DNA from: an uncultured Alphaproteobacteria bacterium
Lineage (GTDB): Bacteria; Pseudomonadota; Alphaproteobacteria; RF32; CAG-239
Direction of reading: 5' to 3'
NCBI GenBank assembly: GCA_934229625.1
Contig: CAKQDU010000006.1
Location: 16,389-80,388, forward strand
Length of the DNA stretch: 64,000 nt
Shown here one piece after another: positions 7,218 through 15,987 of this stretch (position 1 is its first letter; the number at the start of each line of letters is the position of its first letter). Both the position numbers and the translations under genes were made by a program. A model generated the notes under the pieces. That model did no database searches. It saw only the letters and a list, made by a program, of their open reading frames with translations, and was not told the DNA's origin.

Positions 7218-7763
7218 TTACTGAAATGTCCACATAATGCTGTTGCTGTTCGCCATACAATACGAGCGGGCAGAATATTTGGCAATAGGAAGCTTGTGTT
7301 CTCCCCCCCACGAAAATTCGACCGTGTTTTGCTCGTTTATAATTGTGATTTTCATTAAAGTAAGCTTATCGTTTTTACTTAATGGCATTTCACTCAAAGA
7401 AACACAGGCGGATTTATTCAGCTTTGCAACCGTAATATCAAAACTCATATCGCTGGGAAGTCCAGCAGTTCCGCCGGTTCCTTGCCCAATCTGAAATTCG
7501 TATTCTTTATATTTCAGTAGGTCGTCACGCAGCAAATTATCATTTTTAGCTGTTTCGGTAGAAAGTTTCCAATATCCCGGACGGTCGCGGTAATAGTTAT
7601 GAACTCTTTCAGCCGTGTTAAAAACAGCGCGCTGCAGTTCTTTGTGAGGATTATGCAGTAACAGCAAACTTAATCCTATGCAGGCAGCCAACATTGCGGC
7701 CAAAAGCGCAAATCCTAACGCTCCGTTCATTTTGGCTTTTTCCATATCTACATGAACAACCAT
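7218..7763 (-). CDS. pilS: Type IVb pilin-like protein (PilS position)
   Basis: 181 residues from the ATG at 7763, chosen because AGGAGG sits 6 bases upstream. A short charged leader (MVVHVDMEKAKMNG) precedes a long hydrophobic helix (ALGFALLAAMLAACIGLSLLLL). The C-terminal part resembles type IVb pilins of the PilS/BfpA/TcpA kind: a GLPSDMSFDITVAKL strand, two cysteines (SACVSL and SYCMAN) that could form the D-region disulfide, and a final MWTF. The classical Glu+5 of prepilins is absent and the cleavage site is not obvious, so it may be a divergent pilin or an uncleaved pilin-like anchor. It is last in the pil operon, the position of pilS in R64. Confidence 0.6.
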   Translation of the reverse strand: MVVHVDMEKAKMNGALGFALLAAMLAACIGLSLLLLHNPHKELQRAVFNTAERVHNYYRDRPGYWKLSTETAKNDNLLRDDLLKYKEYEFQIGQGTGGTAGLPSDMSFDITVAKLNKSACVSLSEMPLSKNDKLTLMKITIINEQNTVEFSWGGEHKLPIAKYSARSYCMANSNSIMWTFQ

Positions 7764-7773
7764 TATCAGCCTC

Positions 7774-8892
7774 CTATTTACCCATAGCGCTGGTAATTTG
7801 GTCTTGCATATCAAATGTACCGAATACGGCCCAAGCGATAATACCGGAAACGGCCAGCATGGCGACCATGTTCATAATTTCTGCACGTTGCTCAATCAAA
7901 TAAACAGACTCTTCCAGCCACTCGTTAGCAAGTTTATCAAGGGCTTCTTCAAAGTTATCCAATTCGGAATAAATTTTTAAGTCGGTAATAATCTGCTTAT
8001 CCGGAAATTCGTGTCCTGCTTTATCCAAAGCTTGTCCCAAGTTGTCACCGTTTTTAATGTGAAACAAAGCTCCGTCTATTTTTTCTTTTAAGTATCTGTT
8101 AGAGTCGCGGCGCAGAGAGGTCAAAGCCACGGAAACAGGCACTCCGCCTTTTACCAAAGCAGACAAAGCCAACAGCCATGTAATACCGGTAAAAATTTTA
8201 TACAACGACCACGGTGGGCAATGGTCTATTTTTACTCTGATTTTGCCTGTCCAATAACCAATCGTAATATAAATTAACAGAGCTACGGCCGGAAAGGCGG
8301 CAAAGGCGATAGGCCAGTTTTCCTGAATCCATTCAGAAAGCTCAATCAAAGTCTTGGCCGTTCCGGTCCAGCGCGTATTCGGCGCTGCATCCAACATCGG
8401 CGGCACCATATACACACCGATAGCATACAAAATCAAAACTGACATCATCATCAAAAATGACGGATAGGCAATAGCGCTGACAATCGGCCGAATCATACGT
8501 GTTGAACCTTCGGTAACTTTAATAAGGTTTAAAAGCGCGCTTTCCAAATCTGAAACGTCACCAACCGAAAGCATCAATCGTTCACGGCTCGGCGCCCATC
8601 CTTTTAAGCAGTCGGAAAATGGATGACCTTCTTGCAATGCTCGTCCCCAAGAGCTTACGGCAATAGCCATGTAATCTGATGGGTGTTTGCCATCGTCTGA
8701 CAAGCCGTTATAAATCATATCAAGCGAGTTCATCAAAGAAAATCGGTTGCGTAACAATGCTGCCAATTTGCGATAAATTTTCAAACGATTCTTGTTTGAA
8801 ATAGAACACATAATTTTTGCATAAGTCGTCAGCCATTTGTTGTTGCTGCGCATGGCTTTGTTAAAAGCACTTTGTTTTTTTACTTCAGGCAT
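7774..8892 (-). CDS. pilR: Pilus inner-membrane platform protein PilR (GspF family)
   Basis: 372 residues. It has the type II secretion F-domain layout: a cytoplasmic N-terminal helical domain (LAALLRNRFSLMNSLDMIYNGL), a membrane segment at about 150-175, a second at about 210-230, a repeat of the helical domain (LLALSALVKGGVPVSVALTSL) and a final membrane helix at about 345-365. Such proteins form the platform that the assembly ATPase rotates or pushes to build the pilus. It lies 9 bases after pilQ, as in R64. A good GGAGT-type RBS precedes the ATG. Confidence 0.88.
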   Translation of the reverse strand: MPEVKKQSAFNKAMRSNNKWLTTYAKIMCSISNKNRLKIYRKLAALLRNRFSLMNSLDMIYNGLSDDGKHPSDYMAIAVSSWGRALQEGHPFSDCLKGWAPSRERLMLSVGDVSDLESALLNLIKVTEGSTRMIRPIVSAIAYPSFLMMMSVLILYAIGVYMVPPMLDAAPNTRWTGTAKTLIELSEWIQENWPIAFAAFPAVALLIYITIGYWTGKIRVKIDHCPPWSLYKIFTGITWLLALSALVKGGVPVSVALTSLRRDSNRYLKEKIDGALFHIKNGDNLGQALDKAGHEFPDKQIITDLKIYSELDNFEEALDKLANEWLEESVYLIEQRAEIMNMVAMLAVSGIIAWAVFGTFDMQDQITSAMGK

Positions 8893-8901
8893 TATTTACT
8901 C

Positions 8902-10668
8902 CTAATAGATAGGACGCTGGTCTAACAAACCGCACCAACGCTCAATTTCATCCATATCAATATATCCTTTGAGCATGCGTTCAATTGCCGCTTCGCGCAA
9001 AGGTCTGCCATCCAGTTCACTAACCCAATAGTCAATAGCGCTTTTGGTGTCGCCTTGTACCATCAGCTGTAGAAAATGGGCGTCCGGAACAATAATTTCC
9101 GGTACAGACATACGACCAATAACTCCGCGGTGGTTGCAATATTTACATCCCGGACCGCGCAGATAGGTGTTTTCTATACCATAATCGCCCAGGGCAGTTT
9201 TCAAACGTTTAAATGATGGGTCGCTCATCCGTTCTTTAACAGAAATTCGGCAATATGGACAGATTTTACGGAACAGACGTTGAGAAATCAACCCCTTCAT
9301 AATTTCAGGGTCGCTCAACATATATGGCTGCACACCCATATCGCGCAAACGGGTTATTATTGCCGGAGCCGAGTTGGCGTGTAATGTAGACCACACGCTG
9401 TGACCTGACAGAGCGCCCTTAAACACCAAATCTGCTGCCGAAAGTGAACGAATTTCACCGACCATCATAACATCAGGGTCAGAACGCAATGCTGCCGACA
9501 AGGCTTTTGTAAATTCCTCATCTTTTTCTTCTTCGGTATTGGCATTGGTCACCGGCATTTGTCTTGCGCCTGGTATCGGATACTCAGGAGGGTCTTCCAC
9601 GGTAATAACGTTAATTTCTCCGTTTCTTTCCTGAATAAGTTTAATCATGTTTCGTTGCAGGGTAGTGGATTTTCCGGAGCCTGTCGGACCGGCCACAATG
9701 TTCAATCCCACGGCTGTTGCCCGCAAACGATAAAACAGGTTCAGCTCTCTTTCTCCCAATCCCAAAGATTTTAAGTCGCCGTTTCCGTTAGGATTATCAT
9801 CGGCATACAGCAAACGCATAACCAAGTATTGTGAACCGAAAGCGACAGGGTTAAATTGCAAACGAATAGCCAAAACGTTGTGGGGCAGAGTTAATTTTCC
9901 GTCAGTACCGCGCAAAGGTGTTGAACCCAGTTTTTGCGCGCCCTGAAATTCATTTTGAGCATAGTTTGCGTCAGAAATATCTGCTGATGCAAACGCGGCG
10001 CGCACAAATGCTTCTCCCCACTCCTGAGAATATTCAAGCTCACGCTCCATCATACCGTTGACACGGAACATAATCAATGTCGAATCGGCAACAATAACGT
10101 GAATATCTGACACCTTTTTAGCGGCCGCACGGTTAATAACGCTCAAAAAGTCAATCTGCATCTGGTAATCTACAGATTCCTGAGCGGTCATTTTAATCTG
10201 ACCTGAGCCTCGAACCGCATAAGCGTAAATTGCGGCAATTTCTTGCGCTGAAACGTATTTAGGCGTGTGTATGATTAACTTGCGGCGTTTAGCAATTGCC
10301 GTAAAGTTCAGAACTTGTCCGTCAAAACGGTGGGCTTCGTCAATAAGGTATGTACCATCTGAAAACAGCACCAACATACGTCTTGTTTCGCTGTTTACAT
10401 TAAGGTCGCCGTCTTCGGCTGTTAAAACTTTATTGCCGTTTGCAAATAAGGTTTGTAAAAGATTTCCGCTTTCTTGTTTTTCATTTTTGTCTTCTTCAAT
10501 ATCTGAAGACGCTTTTTTTACCGGAGGAGGCGTCAGAGTGTCCGCCGCTGCGGCTTTAGCTATGGCCACCGGAGAAATTTTTTCAGCAGATGCAGGCTTT
10601 GCAGCACCTGAATTTACTTGTTCGGTGCTGCTTAAAGTCTGAATCTGTTTTACACTTTCTTCCGTCAT
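8902..10668 (-). CDS. pilQ: Pilus assembly ATPase PilQ (GspE/PilB/PilT superfamily)
   Basis: 588 residues. After an Ala/Pro/Lys-rich N-terminal 70 residues come the N2-like domain and the ATPase core. Walker A is GPTGSGKST at about residue 327; the Asp box is VITVEDPPEYPIPGARQ; Walker B is DVMMVGEIRS; the His box is SGHSVWSTLHAN. A zinc site is formed by CPYCR and CKYCNHRG near residues 492 and 531, as in extension ATPases. It powers pilus polymerisation at the cytoplasmic face. The spacing to pilR (9 bases) and to the upstream PilP-like gene (4 bases) shows one operon. Only one ATPase is present, so there is no dedicated retraction ATPase here. Confidence 0.93.
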   Translation of the reverse strand: MTEESVKQIQTLSSTEQVNSGAAKPASAEKISPVAIAKAAAADTLTPPPVKKASSDIEEDKNEKQESGNLLQTLFANGNKVLTAEDGDLNVNSETRRMLVLFSDGTYLIDEAHRFDGQVLNFTAIAKRRKLIIHTPKYVSAQEIAAIYAYAVRGSGQIKMTAQESVDYQMQIDFLSVINRAAAKKVSDIHVIVADSTLIMFRVNGMMERELEYSQEWGEAFVRAAFASADISDANYAQNEFQGAQKLGSTPLRGTDGKLTLPHNVLAIRLQFNPVAFGSQYLVMRLLYADDNPNGNGDLKSLGLGERELNLFYRLRATAVGLNIVAGPTGSGKSTTLQRNMIKLIQERNGEINVITVEDPPEYPIPGARQMPVTNANTEEEKDEEFTKALSAALRSDPDVMMVGEIRSLSAADLVFKGALSGHSVWSTLHANSAPAIITRLRDMGVQPYMLSDPEIMKGLISQRLFRKICPYCRISVKERMSDPSFKRLKTALGDYGIENTYLRGPGCKYCNHRGVIGRMSVPEIIVPDAHFLQLMVQGDTKSAIDYWVSELDGRPLREAAIERMLKGYIDMDEIERWCGLLDQRPIY

Positions 10669-10672
10669 TTTT

Positions 10673-12280
10673 TTATTTTACAAACATTCCCGAACCCAAA
10701 GGACCAAGACTTAGCGTGTTGTTGATGGGTTTACTTGCCTTTTTACCTTTATTCGATGCTGCGGAATTATCTTTTGCGGAAGCTTCGGCAGCCTGATTTC
10801 TAGTTGTTCCGGATGATGGTATGCTTGCACCTCTAACGTTGCGGACGGCAGAATTATTGTTAATCACGCCTGTGGCCGCCATCGGAGTTTTATCTGCGCC
10901 GTTAAACGATTTTTCCGGCTCATATTCACGTACCGTACCTCCGGTATACAAATAACTTTTTACGCCATTGTTATCAAAAGCGATGTAATTATCGGTAATT
11001 GTGGTTACGACTTCGCCTCCTTTTAACATTGACCCTTCATGCACAATAAAGGTTGTTCCGTCTTTGTTAAGAATTTTAGCGATAATGTCTTTACCTTTTC
11101 CGGTAATATCCATAATAGCATATTCATTAGACATATCAATAGCATCTTCGTCTATACCCGAAGCAAACGGATTGGCAGCGTTGCCGGATTTTAGCTGTTG
11201 CATGGCTTCTTCTGTTTGCACCACAGATTTTTTCAAGTTACGGATTTGCGATTCTAATGAAGTAATCGAGCGGTCGTGAGCCGATTTTGCCGTATTTGCT
11301 TTTTGTAAGGTTGAAGCTATTTCGCGGCGAATAGCGGCGATTTGCGTTTCAAAATTCTTAATTAAAGTACGGCGTTCATCGCGCAATTGTTTCACCTGAT
11401 TTTGTAAGTTGGCATTTTTTTCAACCCATTGCTGATTGGTTACCAGCATTTGATTCATGTATTCATTTAATACTTTGGCTTGACGAACTTTTTCTAATTC
11501 TGTTTCAACTTTCTTTAATTTTTCTTCAGCTTCAGATTCCTGAATTTTACGTTTTGTTTCCTCATTTTTAGCCTGTTCTTCTTCTTTTTTTAGCCGAGCA
11601 GCCTCTTCCTGTCTGGCTTTAATGCGTTGCATGCGCAAGGCTTCAATACGATTGCGGACTTCTTCTCTTTTATATTCAAGGTTCAAAATTGTGGTTTGCT
11701 TTTCAATGTCTGACATTTGGCTGAATAAGCTGTTATCAACTTTTGAAAGAATTGTGTTGCCAAAGCTTTCAAACGGAGATTTAGGCGCATCGGCAACCGG
11801 CGCATCTCCATCTTCACCATCTACAGAAACATCGCCTTGAGCCGCTGCGACATCAGCTGCGGAAATATTATTTAAACCATTGTCAGGCACGCCGCCAACA
11901 GTATTTTGAATGGTGTTGTTTTGGTCCTCGGCAGCATTGTTTGCTTCATTATCGGCAGGAGCCGGATTTTCAGAATCGGAAACTGGAGCTGCGCCATTAT
12001 CTGGTTTTTGTTCTGTTTCCTGAGTATTCTCAGAATTTTCATCTAAACCGAACAAGTCGTCATGTTGTTCTGAATTTTGTTCTGGAACTTGAGTATTCTG
12101 AGCTTGAGTATTATCAGCAACTGCGTTAACAGCCGCGCCGTCTGCTGCTTGCGGTTGGACATCGGCTTGCGGTTGAGCATCGGCTTGCGCCTGAGCGTAT
12201 CCGGTTTGACTAAAAGCCACCATTGCCGTAAACATAAAGGCAATCATGACAACATTTTTTTTCATTAAACTATAGCTCAT
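10673..12280 (-). CDS. pilP: PilP-like pilus biogenesis protein with long coiled coil
   Basis: 535 residues from the ATG at 12280 (AGGGAG lies 6 bases upstream), overlapping the end of pilO by 11 bases. Order of parts: Sec signal (MKKNVVMIAFMFTAMVAFS); about 120 residues rich in Gln, Asn, Ala and Asp (QAQADAQPQADVQPQAAD); a long Lys/Glu/Arg coiled coil (roughly residues 170-340); and a small beta domain (YAIMDITGKGKDIIAKIL, TTFIVHEGSMLKGGEVVTTI) that resembles the PilP domain of type IV pilus systems. The C-terminus is Ser/Asn/Lys-rich. R64 PilP is only about 150 residues, so the coiled coil and acidic region are additions. It is probably periplasmic and links inner-membrane parts to the secretin. 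Confidence 0.65.
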   Translation of the reverse strand: MSYSLMKKNVVMIAFMFTAMVAFSQTGYAQAQADAQPQADVQPQAADGAAVNAVADNTQAQNTQVPEQNSEQHDDLFGLDENSENTQETEQKPDNGAAPVSDSENPAPADNEANNAAEDQNNTIQNTVGGVPDNGLNNISAADVAAAQGDVSVDGEDGDAPVADAPKSPFESFGNTILSKVDNSLFSQMSDIEKQTTILNLEYKREEVRNRIEALRMQRIKARQEEAARLKKEEEQAKNEETKRKIQESEAEEKLKKVETELEKVRQAKVLNEYMNQMLVTNQQWVEKNANLQNQVKQLRDERRTLIKNFETQIAAIRREIASTLQKANTAKSAHDRSITSLESQIRNLKKSVVQTEEAMQQLKSGNAANPFASGIDEDAIDMSNEYAIMDITGKGKDIIAKILNKDGTTFIVHEGSMLKGGEVVTTITDNYIAFDNNGVKSYLYTGGTVREYEPEKSFNGADKTPMAATGVINNNSAVRNVRGASIPSSGTTRNQAAEASAKDNSAASNKGKKASKPINNTLSLGPLGSGMFVK

Positions 12281-13514
12281 AAATTTCTCCCTTGTAAGTC
12301 CAGGTACCGGTATTGATATCATATGTTATTTCTTTAACAGATAAACCTGAAAATTTCATTAACAACTCAACCCAAGTCAGAGGGTCTGTCGTTGATGAGA
12401 TGTTGAACCCCATAATATTATACAGCGTACCGCGCGGTGATGTCCAGCTTGTTTTCTCCATTTGAATTTCTGTATTCAATGTTTGATTTAAGTCGTTTAT
12501 AATATTTTTTAATTCGCGTTCCGTATATTCTGGAGGTGAATTTAATGTAGAAATCTCTCCGATAGGGACCGTGACCATAAAAGTATTGCCATCTTCAGAA
12601 ATTTCTCTGGATGTGAAATTTACTCCTGAAACATTCAGAGCCTGTTCCATCCAAGTTAAACGACCAAGTTCGCGTTTCCAGCTTGTTACTAAACCGCCGT
12701 TGTTGCAGGTAATACCCTCGATAGACCATCCCGGAGTGACAATTTGCACAACCTTTTTCGTTGCCGTGTAGCATTCACGCATAATATCCACCGGATTTTC
12801 AACAGTTTCCCAGGGTTTTGCCTCCGGAGGTTCGGGAGCAGGCGCGTCAACTTGCTCAACCGGAGCAATAACCGGTGCCTCAGGCGCCGAGAAAAACATA
12901 CTTTGCAGGGTTGAATAACCATACCATAAAATAATGGCAAAGCCGACAACCACGGCGCCAAGCATAACCATATCGTTGCTGCCGTTAATCTTTTCAAGCT
13001 TAACAACCAAGCCGCGACCGATTAAAGTAGCAAGAGCATCAGGTTTTGTGTCTTCTATTCCCCAGTCCTGCGGAGCATACAGCACATCCCAGTCCGGAAC
13101 GGCCAACATGGAAATAAATTGGTCTTTAGCATCTTTTTCGTTTACAAACAGCGTGTCGCCGTCAGACAAAATAACGTCGTTTCTAAAGCAAATATACCAC
13201 CACCCCGTATTGACTTTGAACACGCCCAAAAATGAGGTGACATTGCCCAGAGCAGTTACTAAAGATATTGCCGCCGAAGGCATGCCGTTAACAAAGCCTT
13301 GAGAAGATGCCGCCAAGCCAAATTGCGATGATTTACCTTTTCGCACAGCATAAAGGTCGGCACCTTCCAGAATATTTTCTGCAGCTTCTTTAACTTCCGG
13401 CAACGGGCTGTCTTCATTGATTAAAGGCTGCCAGAACAAACTGGCTGCATAGGTTGTATCACCTTCGGTAAAGGATGATTTCCATGCTTTTTCTTCTAAT
13501 AACTCATCAGCCAC
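12270..13514 (-). CDS. pilO: PilO-type pilin accessory protein
   Basis: 414 residues. The N-terminal half matches the PilO family of R64-type pili: YAASLFWQPLINED, ADLYAVRKGKSSQFGLA, GVFKVNTGWWYICFRNDVILSDGDTLF and PDWDVLYAPQDWG. A single membrane helix (about residues 185-205, MVMLGAVVVGFAIILWYGY) is followed by a Pro-rich linker and a periplasmic domain. That bitopic layout fits an inner-membrane assembly protein like PilO/BfpL. It lies between the secretin and PilP genes, as in R64. Confidence 0.75.
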   Translation of the reverse strand: MADELLEEKAWKSSFTEGDTTYAASLFWQPLINEDSPLPEVKEAAENILEGADLYAVRKGKSSQFGLAASSQGFVNGMPSAAISLVTALGNVTSFLGVFKVNTGWWYICFRNDVILSDGDTLFVNEKDAKDQFISMLAVPDWDVLYAPQDWGIEDTKPDALATLIGRGLVVKLEKINGSNDMVMLGAVVVGFAIILWYGYSTLQSMFFSAPEAPVIAPVEQVDAPAPEPPEAKPWETVENPVDIMRECYTATKKVVQIVTPGWSIEGITCNNGGLVTSWKRELGRLTWMEQALNVSGVNFTSREISEDGNTFMVTVPIGEISTLNSPPEYTERELKNIINDLNQTLNTEIQMEKTSWTSPRGTLYNIMGFNISSTTDPLTWVELLMKFSGLSVKEITYDINTGTWTYKGEIYEL

Positions 13515-13532
13515 GAGCCTTCTCCTTAAAAG

Positions 13533-15161
13533 CTAGTTCATTCTCGATTCCGGAGACAATGGAGATTCCAACACTACCGGAGTCAACATAATTACTAAGA
13601 TAGTTCTGTCTTTTTTGGCACTTTGAGAACCGCCGAGCAAGGTGTTTTTAGGGTTGCCTACGCCTTGTTTGTCGGTTGTGTCCTCAACGCGTTCATAACC
13701 TGCCAAAATCAAAGTTTCACCTGATTTCATGGCAACTTCTTGCGTAAATCCACGGGTTTCGATAACAGGGTTCTGAATATATTCGCTGTCACCGCCGGAA
13801 TCTTCAGAGCCTTCGGAATCGCCGCTGTCGGAAGAAGATGAACTTCCGCCGGAAACGCTGACCGCATCCAAAGAAAGTAAATCAGACAATGTCAGATTGA
13901 AAAACATCAAGATTCTGCCGTGGTCCAAAATACGCGGTAAAACACTCATGGTAAAACCGGTTTCAATTTCTTCTGTTTCAACAGAAATATCATAAGTTCC
14001 GGAATCACCGCTGTTTGTTTTGGTGATTTGTGAAATATAGTTTTGTGTTTTCACAACCTGAATCGGCGCAGGTTTATTGTTCATTGTTGTCACCGTACCG
14101 CTGGTTACCAAATTAGTTTGTCCCTCTCTTGACAAAGCTTGCATTGCTGCGTCAACACTCCAGCGGCTTGAGCTGATACCCATTGTCAAATCAGAAAGCG
14201 GATTATCAATTTGTCCGGCGGTGTTACCGGTAATCTGCTTAATTGAGCCGCGTTTGTTAAATGTTGCAGACAAATTCAAGCTGTATTGGTCGGAGTTACT
14301 GATATTAACCTGAATAACCTTAACGCTGATGGCAACCTGTTTGGCAACACGTTGGTTTTGTTCGTTAATAAATTTAGCTACGCGCTTAATATCTGTAGGT
14401 GTGGCGGTCAAAGTTATTGTGCCGGCACCTTTATCCATCACCAAATTTGAATCAGATGTAATCATTGAACTGATTGTGCTTTGAATGTTTGCCCACATAT
14501 CCATTCCGTCCACAGAACTGCTCTGCGAAATACTGGACGAGCCGCCGGAGCCGCCGACCGAAACACTCAAAGACGGATTTGTAGGCAAAGAATACAATAC
14601 AAATGTTTTGGTAATATATTTATAGAAATAAATTTCATTCTTTTCATATTTCCACCAAATACCGAAACGATTTGAAACTTCGTCCAAAAGTCCGCTGATT
14701 GGACCTTTATAGTTTACAATCATTTTTGTTGAGTCGGTCCATTGAGCGCCGATGTCCTTCATCGCAGGTTCGTTTTTATCCGCGTTTGAAATAGCATTTT
14801 CCTCCAGTTCCGGAGCATAGCGTACGGAAAGAGAAGTAATTTTGTTAATCATACTGCCGATTTCATAGAGCGTAATCGGACGGTTACTGATTAAAGTAAT
14901 ACCGTCTTTTGTTTCCAGATAAGCCGGAACCGGTTGTCCTTCAAACTCAATATTGCTGGTATCGCCGAGCCATATATCGTTTTTAACCCTTACAACATCG
15001 TCTGGAATAGGGTCTCCCGGAACAGCCGCTTTTTGTTTTAAATCCAGAGCATTTTCGGCTTGTCTTTCCATGCTGGCATCCATTTCCGGAGAAACAGAGC
15101 AGGCGACGGTAACACCCAATATACCGACAACAGCCAGTTTAAACAAATTAGTCATACGCAT
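13533..15161 (-). CDS. pilN: PilN-type lipoprotein secretin (outer-membrane pore)
   Basis: 542 residues from the ATG at 15161; GGAGG lies 6 bases before it, inside the end of the upstream gene. The signal ends in GVTVAC, a slightly atypical lipobox (Thr at -3), as in lipoprotein secretins PilN/BfpB. The N0-type domain (ITLISNRPITLYEIGSMI) is followed by N1-like beta domains and the secretin core: VAISVKVIQVNIS, QTNLVTSGTVTTMNN, ETGFTMSVLPRI, and the terminal VAMKSGETLILAGYE and RTILVIMLTPVVL. A Gly/Ser-rich insertion (SGGSSSSSDSGDSEGSEDSG) sits in the core near the gate. It should form the ring through which the pilus exits. Confidence 0.9.
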   Translation of the reverse strand: MRMTNLFKLAVVGILGVTVACSVSPEMDASMERQAENALDLKQKAAVPGDPIPDDVVRVKNDIWLGDTSNIEFEGQPVPAYLETKDGITLISNRPITLYEIGSMINKITSLSVRYAPELEENAISNADKNEPAMKDIGAQWTDSTKMIVNYKGPISGLLDEVSNRFGIWWKYEKNEIYFYKYITKTFVLYSLPTNPSLSVSVGGSGGSSSISQSSSVDGMDMWANIQSTISSMITSDSNLVMDKGAGTITLTATPTDIKRVAKFINEQNQRVAKQVAISVKVIQVNISNSDQYSLNLSATFNKRGSIKQITGNTAGQIDNPLSDLTMGISSSRWSVDAAMQALSREGQTNLVTSGTVTTMNNKPAPIQVVKTQNYISQITKTNSGDSGTYDISVETEEIETGFTMSVLPRILDHGRILMFFNLTLSDLLSLDAVSVSGGSSSSSDSGDSEGSEDSGGDSEYIQNPVIETRGFTQEVAMKSGETLILAGYERVEDTTDKQGVGNPKNTLLGGSQSAKKDRTILVIMLTPVVLESPLSPESRMN

Positions 15162-15915
15162 TTTCGTCCTCCATAGTTTCAATTACCAAGACGCGGTTGC
15201 CTTTATAAAAAGTGGCTACCGGAGCCGGTCTGGCTCGGGCAAAAGCGCGTACAAGGGCAGACGACACATCAGCAAAGTTACCGCGGAACATTGCGCCTGC
15301 GTTTAATGTATAGTTACGATTGGTTTTCCAAATCAATCTCCAGCCGGATTCTTCGCTCCAAGCCGTTAAAAGCTCTTTCAGGCTCTGACCTTCTTCTGCC
15401 AACCAATCTTTGTTTTGGTCTTCTTCTTCAGATTTTTTTTCTTCTGTTGGTTGCTCGTCATTAGCTTGAGTTTGAGGCTGAGCTTGTGCCTGAATATAAG
15501 CGGCGTTACGTCCGCCCTGTGGATAATTGCCGTTTTGCGCATATGATGCAGCGCCGTCGCGTTCCATAACTTCGGCCTCATAATCCACAACTTCATTATC
15601 TATGCTTGGCGGAACAGCTGCAGATATATTATTTCCGGCGCCGGCTTGCGTAATGCGATGATCTCTAGGTGTACGCTCGCCGTATTTGCGGAAATCCGCC
15701 TGAGTTCTGGTATAATTGACGCCGGTCGATGGTTCCGGAGCATCTTCACACACGCTGAAACCATCCGGAGTTTCGGTGCAGATTTCACGATATTCCTGTT
15801 CGCTGGTGCAAATGCCGTTTTCACATTCTTCTTCCAAATAGCTTTTATTGCTGATACAGCCGCTCAGTACAAAAAGGCACAGGAATAAACTTAGACTTGT
15901 AAGTTTATTTTTCAT
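15148..15915 (-). CDS. pilL: PilL/TcpQ-like lipoprotein, secretin partner
   Basis: 255 residues from the ATG at 15915, which puts GAAAG upstream and gives a clean lipoprotein signal (FLCLFVLSGC). The mature N-terminus is cysteine-rich (CENGICTSEQ, ICTETPDGFSVCED), followed by an Ala/Gln-rich linker. Residues 180-255 are a TcpQ domain (GQSLKELLTAWSEESGWRLIWK, then NFADVSSALVRAFARARP). This domain pairs with secretins in TcpQ and in the R64 PilL protein. Its stop overlaps the start of pilN by 14 bases, so translation is coupled. Confidence 0.78.
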   Translation of the reverse strand: MKNKLTSLSLFLCLFVLSGCISNKSYLEEECENGICTSEQEYREICTETPDGFSVCEDAPEPSTGVNYTRTQADFRKYGERTPRDHRITQAGAGNNISAAVPPSIDNEVVDYEAEVMERDGAASYAQNGNYPQGGRNAAYIQAQAQPQTQANDEQPTEEKKSEEEDQNKDWLAEEGQSLKELLTAWSEESGWRLIWKTNRNYTLNAGAMFRGNFADVSSALVRAFARARPAPVATFYKGNRVLVIETMEDENAYD

Positions 15916-15987
15916 TATATTTCTTTCAAAGTTGTATCTCATCGTCTATCCTATAATACAGGTTGAAATCAAAATAGCAAGCAGAAG

